A DNA stretch of 11,631 bases, from NCBI GenBank assembly GCA_012514255.1, contig JAAZAP010000236.1, forward strand, positions 1-11,631, in the 5' to 3' direction. Below are positions 6,751 to 11,631 of the stretch, piece after piece. The stretch comes from Bacteroidales bacterium (lineage in GTDB: Bacteria > Bacteroidota > Bacteroidia > Bacteroidales > VadinHA17). The notes under the pieces are model-generated. The model had not been told where the DNA came from. It was given only the letters and a program-made list of their open reading frames with translations, and ran no database searches. A program made the position numbers and the translations under genes. Each line of letters begins with the position of its first letter. Position 1 is the first letter of the stretch.

Positions 6751-7611
6751 ATGGAACTGTCGGTTGTCATCGTCTCTTACAATGTGTGTGACCTCCTCAG
6801 ACAGTCTATGAAGTCACTCATCTCATCGACCGGTGAGATTGACCATGAAATAATCGTCGTAGACAACAACTCCGCTGACCACTCTGCAGAGATGGTCGAA
6901 AGAGAGTTTCCCGGCGTCATGCTGATCGCATCCGGCACCAATGAGGGTTATGCAGCAGCCTGCAACAGGGGCATCATCGCCTCCTCAGGAAGGTTCATCC
7001 TGATTCTTAATCCTGATACTGTTGTTAACCCTGAGGCTATCCCGCGGGCGATGACCTTTATGAAAACCCACCATGACGCCGGCGCGGCAGGAGCACACAT
7101 GACTGACGGAAACGGACGGTTCCTGCCTGAATCAAAAAGAGGATTCCCCTCACCCCTCACCTCGCTCTTCAAATTCATCCGTCTGGGCAGAATCTTCCCC
7201 CGCTCGGCCTTTTTCAATGCCTACTACCTCGGCAATAAGCCTGAAGATCAGACATGCCGCGCTGACATACTCACCGGCGCCTTCATGCTCATCCGCAGGG
7301 AGGCGCTCGACAGAGCAGGCCTGTTTGACACCAGTTTCTTTATGTACGGAGAAGACATAGATCTCAGCTGGCGCATACGAAAAGCCGGATTTTACAACTA
7401 TTACCTGCATGATGTCCATATAACCCATTTCAAAGGCAAGAGCTCTGAACAGGACAGGGAGAGCTCGCTGAGGCACTTCTATGATGCCATGACAATCTTT
7501 GCCGAAAAACATCTGGCAAGAGCCTGGCACTTTCCGGTTAAGGCGTCCGTAAGACTCCTCGGTCACCTGGCCATGACCCGGCTGCACCACGGTCTCAGGG
7601 GCAAAAAGTGA
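6751..7611 (+). CDS. Family 2 glycosyltransferase (rhamnosyltransferase-like)
   Basis: A GT-A fold inverting glycosyltransferase of 286 residues, probably adding a sugar from a nucleotide donor to a cell-surface glycan or lipid-linked intermediate at the inner face of the membrane. Visible motifs: VSYN at 8-11, VVDNNS at 36-41, the donor/metal site NPDT at 87-90 (an NPD variant of DxD), TGAFMLIRREA, and GEDIDLSWR at 200-208 with the likely catalytic acidic residues. The pattern matches the WbbL-like rhamnosyltransferase subgroup; donor and acceptor are unknown. The reading frame is open further upstream (to 6688), but the conserved MELSVVIVSYN start lies at 6751, just past the aminotransferase stop, so the two genes are likely one transcript with coupled translation. 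No membrane helix is seen. A promoter-bearing gap of 90 bases follows. Confidence 0.9.
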   Translation: MELSVVIVSYNVCDLLRQSMKSLISSTGEIDHEIIVVDNNSADHSAEMVEREFPGVMLIASGTNEGYAAACNRGIIASSGRFILILNPDTVVNPEAIPRAMTFMKTHHDAGAAGAHMTDGNGRFLPESKRGFPSPLTSLFKFIRLGRIFPRSAFFNAYYLGNKPEDQTCRADILTGAFMLIRREALDRAGLFDTSFFMYGEDIDLSWRIRKAGFYNYYLHDVHITHFKGKSSEQDRESSLRHFYDAMTIFAEKHLARAWHFPVKASVRLLGHLAMTRLHHGLRGKK

Positions 7612-7643
7612 TACCTTATTATTAAAAAGGGCATTACCTCCTA

Positions 7644-7652
7644 TAATCTTTG
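7644..7652 (+). promoter_or_regulatory. Possible -7 element upstream of the TPR/PD40 array
   Basis: The 90-base gap 7612-7701 is AT-rich. TAATCTTTG at 7644-7652 resembles TAnnTTTG with one extra base between TA and TTTG; AATATTTG at 7656-7663 and TATATTAG at 7667-7674 are further near matches. None has a clear -33 partner with good spacing. The gap is nevertheless the best place for the promoter of the array, because the genes downstream are closely spaced. No convincing terminator for the glycosyltransferase gene was found in it. Confidence 0.25.
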
Positions 7653-7701
7653 TGCAATATTTGAGTTATATTAGTGACTTTATGACTAATAATGCAACCT
7701 G

Positions 7702-9861
7702 ATGAGAAGGGCTAAATACATCATCTGTATGTTCCTTATGGTTCATGCCATATCTCTTGCAGGTCAGTCAAGAAGCGATCTCCGCGAAATGTTCATCTCT
7801 GCTGAGGGAGACGTCCTGTTTGAAGACTATACTGAAGCTCTTCCGAAATATCTCAGCCTGTTGCAGATCTTTCCTGATAATTTCAATCTTTACTATCGTA
7901 TTGGCCAGTGTTACCTCAATACTCCCGGTGAGAAGGATCAGGCAATACCCTGGCTGCAGACCGCGGCTGATAATATCAATACCGGCTACAGGGCAGGTAA
8001 GCTGCGCGAGAAAGGGGCACCCTATGACGCTCTCTATTTACTTGCCAACGCCTATCGCATTGCGGAAGAATTTGACAAAGCCCTCGATACCTACCAACTG
8101 TTCCTGAAAGATGTTGACACGGAGAAATATGACACTGCCCTGGTCAGGTTCCAGATGCAGACCTGCAACAACGCAAGGGTCATGATGCGCAAACCGGTTT
8201 TCGTTGTGGACAAAAACATGGGCAACACAATCAATGACCGGTTCTCCGAATATAACCCGGTAATCTCAGCCGACGAAAATACACTGCTCTTCACACGGGA
8301 GCTTCAGTTCTATGATGCCATCTTCTGGTCAAGAAAGGAAGACGGCAGATGGACCGACCCGGTCAACCTTACACCCCAGCTGGGGGTGGACCAGGACTAC
8401 TATACCTCATCACTCTCTCCTGATGGCAGGACGCTGCTGATGTACAGGGTTGACACCTATGACGGAAACATTTACATGAGCCACCTTGAGGGAGAGACAT
8501 GGAGCACGGTGGAGAAGCTGAACGGACACATCAACACCAAATACTGGGAATCACACGCCACCATGAGCAGTGACGGCAAGAAAATATTCTTCACCAGTAA
8601 CCGCAAAGAGAGCCTTGGAGGCCTTGACATATTCATGTCAGTCCGTGACAGTTCCGGGAACTGGGGCCCGGCAATGAATCTTGGTCCGGAGATCAATACT
8701 GTTTATAACGAACAAACACCGTTCCTCGCCAATAATGACAGGACCCTGTTCTTCAGCTCGCGCGGCCATTTCAATATCGGCGGCTATGACATCTTCAGGT
8801 CTGACCTTGACGATAACGGGAACTGGAGCACTCCCGTCAACGTAGGCTACCCGCTTAACACCCCCGATGATGACCTCTTCTTTACACCCGTCGGCATTGG
8901 TAACAGGGGATACTTCGGCAAATTCTCCAACGACGGTTACGGCCGCATGGACCTGTACAGTTGCGATATCTACTCCGATCTCAATCCCCGTAATTTCATT
9001 GTGACAGGTAAAGCATCCGTCAATAACCTGGTCAGCGAGTTCCTTCAGCCGGTAAAGATCACCGCATCAAGCAATTCAGACAATGGCAACATAATTCATG
9101 CCCTCACCAATCCTGTAACAGGACTCTACACATTCATGCTTCCTCACGGAGGATACAGCATCAGCTATGACTCTGATGATGCAGTCACTGTCTCGCAAGA
9201 TATTGAGTTGCCGCCTGACCGTTCCGGCGATACAGTGCACATCCAGCCGGTCATACTGAAGGAAACCGACTACTCAGCTTACCTCAGGCTTCTGTCAGAT
9301 ACGATGCTGAATGTTGTATCACATGATCCGGTAACCATTGACCTCATTGCGGAGGAAAGATCATTACTTGATATCGAGGTTATCACTCCCGACTCAACTG
9401 TCACTGCCGAACAGTACCGCATCACCGACACCACCTTCGCCTATACCTTCAGTCCTGCAACAGGAGACAGCAAGGTCTCATTAAGACTGACAGACAGATT
9501 CGGCAATGATACCGGGGCAGTGGTGATGGTGCACCGTTCCGATGTCCCTGCCCGCCGACAAAAACCTCTCTACCATGAGATACCAGTCAGACCCGGGGCT
9601 GATAAGGTTGCGCCACCGGTGTCAGAAGAAGGGACAAGTGCCGGGGATACGTCCCCTGACATGGAGTCTGATCCTGTAACCCAAACAAAAGCCACCGCAG
9701 ATAATCCGGCCGACAGTGATCAGGTCGGTGATACTATGGCCGACGGCAAAGAAAACGGGAAGTGCCGGTACTGGTGGCTGCTGCTGGCGGCAGGCCTGCT
9801 GCTGCTGTTCTTCCTGTTATGGAGAAGAAAGAAGAGAAGAAAAAATGATGATGAACAATAA
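7702..9861 (+). CDS. PorE-like periplasmic TPR/PD40 propeller protein with C-terminal membrane anchor
   Basis: 719 residues. A signal peptide (about 1-21, ending SLAG-Q) is followed by a TPR region to about 165 with the CYLN and KGAPYDALYLLANAYRI motifs. A PD40 beta-propeller spans about 180-420, with blades around SADENTLLF (189), SPDGRTLL (239), SSDGKKIFF (289) and NNDRTLFFSS (344). A carboxypeptidase-regulatory-like domain starts at about 432 (VTGKASV). Then come another beta-rich segment (about 520-615), a Pro/Asp/Thr-rich linker, one membrane helix at about 690-707 and the basic tail RRKKRRKN. The order TPR, propeller, regulatory domain is that of PorE-type proteins of Bacteroidota, some of which serve type IX secretion; the usual OmpA domain is absent. 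By the positive-inside rule the tail is cytoplasmic and the bulk periplasmic, tethered to the inner membrane. It is likely a scaffold or sensor, not an enzyme. First of three paralogues in a row; the next gene starts about 10 bases after its stop. Confidence 0.82.
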   Translation: MRRAKYIICMFLMVHAISLAGQSRSDLREMFISAEGDVLFEDYTEALPKYLSLLQIFPDNFNLYYRIGQCYLNTPGEKDQAIPWLQTAADNINTGYRAGKLREKGAPYDALYLLANAYRIAEEFDKALDTYQLFLKDVDTEKYDTALVRFQMQTCNNARVMMRKPVFVVDKNMGNTINDRFSEYNPVISADENTLLFTRELQFYDAIFWSRKEDGRWTDPVNLTPQLGVDQDYYTSSLSPDGRTLLMYRVDTYDGNIYMSHLEGETWSTVEKLNGHINTKYWESHATMSSDGKKIFFTSNRKESLGGLDIFMSVRDSSGNWGPAMNLGPEINTVYNEQTPFLANNDRTLFFSSRGHFNIGGYDIFRSDLDDNGNWSTPVNVGYPLNTPDDDLFFTPVGIGNRGYFGKFSNDGYGRMDLYSCDIYSDLNPRNFIVTGKASVNNLVSEFLQPVKITASSNSDNGNIIHALTNPVTGLYTFMLPHGGYSISYDSDDAVTVSQDIELPPDRSGDTVHIQPVILKETDYSAYLRLLSDTMLNVVSHDPVTIDLIAEERSLLDIEVITPDSTVTAEQYRITDTTFAYTFSPATGDSKVSLRLTDRFGNDTGAVVMVHRSDVPARRQKPLYHEIPVRPGADKVAPPVSEEGTSAGDTSPDMESDPVTQTKATADNPADSDQVGDTMADGKENGKCRYWWLLLAAGLLLLFFLLWRRKKRRKNDDEQ

Positions 9862-9871
9862 GCAAAGAACA

Positions 9872-11146
9872 ATGAAGCGATTAGTCATTTTACTGGTAAT
9901 CATCTCTGCAGGCACGTTATGCCGGTCGCAGGATAACATCAGGCTGCAGGAGGCATTCTATGATGCCGAGTACTTTCTGATGAGGGGCGATTACTCGGAT
10001 GCCCTTCCCTATTACCAGGGAATCTATGCAGCCATGCCTGACAATGCCAGCATAGCCTTCCGGCTGGGTCTCTGCTACCTTAATATAGATGGTAGCAAAA
10101 ATATGGCAATTGAGTACCTTGAAAAGGCATCCCAGAAGATCACGGGCAAGTACCGCGAAGGATCACTCAGACAGACCGAAGCACCCTATGAGGCACTCTT
10201 CTTCCTGGGCGACGCATACCGCATCAACTACATGTTCGAAAAGGCAAAAGAAGCTTACTCTCGCTACCGGCAGACCCTTCTGCCCACCGATATCGAGAAC
10301 CTGATGTTCATAGATCAGCAGATCAAGGCATGCACTGATGCTCCTGCCATGATGGCTGAGCCGATAAAGTTCACTTTGGAGGAGGTGGATGACATCCTGA
10401 ATGACAACAATGACAATTTCTTCCCGGTTGTCTCAGCTGACGGGAAGAGCATTGCATACATGACCTCCATGAAGTTCTACGATGCCATAATGTTTTCACG
10501 TTTTTCCCGGAATGAATGGACACCACCGGCAAACATAACACCCGAACTGCAGTCGGACGGCGACCATTACGTGTCATGCCTTGCAGCTGACGGAACCGTA
10601 CTCCTTCTCTCCCGTGACGATAATATCAACAGTGATATATGGACAAGCAAATATGACGGCACACGATGGGAACCGGCACAAAAGCTGAAAAAGGAGATTA
10701 ACACCAGATACTGGGAGGCTCACGGATTCATCACTGAAGACGGATCAACACTCATATTTGCAAGTGACAGACCAGGAGGGTTCGGTGGTCTGGACCTGTA
10801 CGTGTCAAAGCTGCAGGGTAACGGCGAATGGGGTTCGCCGGTCAACATGGGTCCTGAGATTAACACTCCTTTCAATGAAGACCGGCCCTTCCTTATCAGG
10901 GATGGCAGAACGCTCTTCTTCGCCTCACAGGGCCATCACAACATGGGGGGATATGATATCTTCAGCAGTGAAATGCAGTACAACGGCCTCTGGAGCACCC
11001 CGAAGAACATCGGCTACCCCCTGAACAACCCTGATGATAACATCTTCTTCTGCCCCATCGAAGACGGCAAGGCAGGATATATGTCGTTCCCGGAAAGAGA
11101 CGGGGGAGCAGGAGGGGCTGATATTTACTACATTAAATTCAAATAA
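9872..11146 (+). CDS. Periplasmic TPR/PD40 propeller protein, short paralogue
   Basis: 424 residues: signal peptide (MKRLVILLVIISAGTLCRSQ, cleaved near Gln20; no lipobox), TPR region about 25-165 with CYLN and TEAPYEALFFLGDAYRI, and a PD40 propeller from about 180 to the end. It shares long motifs with the upstream protein, including NTRYWEAH, GGLDLYVS, NMGPEINT, GRTLFF, GGYDIFSS and GYPLNNPDD, so the two arose by duplication. It stops directly after the propeller, with no regulatory domain, OmpA domain or membrane anchor, so it should be soluble in the periplasm or held by a partner. The frame is open upstream to 9716 inside the previous gene. ATG 9872 gives the cleanest signal peptide, while ATGs at 9845, 9848 and 9851, just after a purine-only tract, would add 7 to 9 polar residues and overlap the previous gene. 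Same operon as its neighbours. Confidence 0.82.
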   Translation: MKRLVILLVIISAGTLCRSQDNIRLQEAFYDAEYFLMRGDYSDALPYYQGIYAAMPDNASIAFRLGLCYLNIDGSKNMAIEYLEKASQKITGKYREGSLRQTEAPYEALFFLGDAYRINYMFEKAKEAYSRYRQTLLPTDIENLMFIDQQIKACTDAPAMMAEPIKFTLEEVDDILNDNNDNFFPVVSADGKSIAYMTSMKFYDAIMFSRFSRNEWTPPANITPELQSDGDHYVSCLAADGTVLLLSRDDNINSDIWTSKYDGTRWEPAQKLKKEINTRYWEAHGFITEDGSTLIFASDRPGGFGGLDLYVSKLQGNGEWGSPVNMGPEINTPFNEDRPFLIRDGRTLFFASQGHHNMGGYDIFSSEMQYNGLWSTPKNIGYPLNNPDDNIFFCPIEDGKAGYMSFPERDGGAGGADIYYIKFK

Positions 11147-11204
11147 ATCGCTTCAACACTGTCCACTCTGCTGCAGAAGACTTAATTTTACAGTAAACAA
11201 AAAC

Positions 11205-11631
11205 ATGGGAATAAGGGGAACTGTTGTTTTATTTGCGCTTCTTGTGCTTGTGCCACTGAACGGGCAGAAGAAAAGTGAGATAAAGGAGATCTGGAAAGAG
11301 GCCGAATCACACTACCTCTACGGTGAGTTTGAGCTGGCAAATCCGCTCTATCTCATACTGAATGACCTCATTCCCGGCAACCATAACATCAAATACAAGA
11401 TCGGCAATTGCTACCTTAATATATTTGATGAGAAACCAATGGCTATCCCATTCCTTGAGGAAGCCGTCAGAAGCACCAGTTACGGCTCCAAACCAGGCAG
11501 ACTAAAGGAGACAAGGGCACCCCTGGATGCATATTTCTCACTGGCAAACGCTTACCGTATCTCTAACAGGCTTGACAGTGCACTCAATACCTACAGGTTC
11601 TTCCAGCAACTGATAACTGAATCTGCAGCAA
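11205..11631 (+). CDS. Third TPR (probably TPR/PD40) paralogue, cut by the window edge
   Basis: The frame opens with ATG at 11205 and stays open to the last base, giving 142 residues of an incomplete protein. It has a signal peptide (MGIRGTVVLFALLVLVPLNG, then Gln21) and the same TPR region as the two preceding genes: GNCYLN, MAIPFLEEA, TRAPLDAYFSLANAYRI. The conserved Cys of the CYLN motif and the AP-x-(D/E)A...AYRI segment align in all three proteins. A PD40 propeller probably follows outside the window, and a C-terminal OmpA or other anchoring domain is possible but not visible. The 58-base gap from the previous gene contains no convincing terminator, so it is probably co-transcribed. The part seen is sound; the full domain content is unknown. 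Confidence 0.8.
   Translation, partial: MGIRGTVVLFALLVLVPLNGQKKSEIKEIWKEAESHYLYGEFELANPLYLILNDLIPGNHNIKYKIGNCYLNIFDEKPMAIPFLEEAVRSTSYGSKPGRLKETRAPLDAYFSLANAYRISNRLDSALNTYRFFQQLITESAA

Larger units (their letters stand above)
7702..11631 (+). repeat. Tandem array of three diverged paralogous genes
   Basis: Three consecutive genes on the same strand encode signal peptide plus the same TPR region; the first two also share the propeller, with the closest similarity over the third and fourth blades (about residues 277-395 of the first protein). The copies are strongly diverged at nucleotide level, so this is an old gene duplication and not a recent DNA repeat. The array continues past the right edge. 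Confidence 0.75.

Noticed and set aside
9763..9861. Sortase (LPxTG) or type IX secretion C-terminal signal in the first TPR/PD40 protein
   Set aside because: No LPxTG is present, and the end is a hydrophobic helix with basic tail rather than a T9SS beta-sandwich C-terminal domain; an exosortase-like signal is left open in the findings.
9716..9871. Long N-terminal extension of the second TPR/PD40 protein
   Set aside because: It reads the membrane-helix codons of the previous gene in another frame (runs of Cys) and would bury the signal peptide; starts at 9845-9872 are more plausible.
11147..11204. CTGCAG-containing near-palindrome (around 11168-11178) in the gap before the third array gene
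   Set aside because: Imperfect, too short for a stable stem and without a T-tract, so neither a terminator nor a convincing operator.
1..11631. CRISPR arrays, tRNA or rRNA genes, insertion sequences, attachment sites, riboswitches
   Set aside because: No spaced direct repeats, cloverleaf-like sequences, transposase or integrase frames, terminal inverted repeats or long structured leaders were seen by eye; all gaps are under about 120 bases.

Overview
The window looks like chromosomal DNA of a member of the Bacteroidota, most likely Bacteroidales-like. Reasons: gene families largely confined to that phylum (a DUF6452-type lipoprotein followed by a DUF6048-type barrel, and TPR plus PD40 propeller proteins of the PorE/OmpA-like kind), matches to the phylum's -7 promoter element TAnnTTTG ahead of several genes, and almost no Shine-Dalgarno sequences at the start codons. 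Coding density is high. I see no tRNA, rRNA, CRISPR array, insertion sequence or phage gene, and no gene-free stretch longer than about 120 bases.

Layout. (1) 1-86: a terminator-like hairpin of an upstream gene, then a weak promoter candidate. (2) 87-1940: a long-chain acyl-CoA synthetase. (3) 1994-3203: two overlapping plus-strand genes of unknown function, a small lipoprotein and an outer-membrane-barrel-like protein. (4) 3200-4681, minus strand: a sodium:solute symporter whose stop codon overlaps that of the barrel gene. (5) 4788-5411: recR, divergent from the symporter, with a shared 106-base promoter region. (6) 5531-7611: a LysN-like PLP aminotransferase followed after 5 bases by a family 2 glycosyltransferase. 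(7) 7702 to the right edge: a tandem array of three related exported proteins with a TPR region. The first two continue into a PD40 beta-propeller; the third is cut by the window edge.

The left two thirds is mostly housekeeping (lipid activation, DNA repair, transport, amino-group transfer, glycan synthesis). The most interesting part is the tandem array. The encoded proteins resemble PorE-type periplasmic proteins (TPR, PD40 propeller, carboxypeptidase-regulatory-like domain, OmpA domain), but neither complete member has the OmpA peptidoglycan-binding domain. The first instead ends in a single membrane helix with a strongly basic tail, and the second stops straight after the propeller. Together they could form an envelope scaffold or sensing complex built from diverged duplicates with different anchors. 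That function is inference; only the domain layout and the duplication are visible here.

Starts were moved downstream of the longest possible ORF for four genes (1994, 2430, 6751, 9872), because signal peptides, a lipobox or a conserved N-terminal motif begin there.
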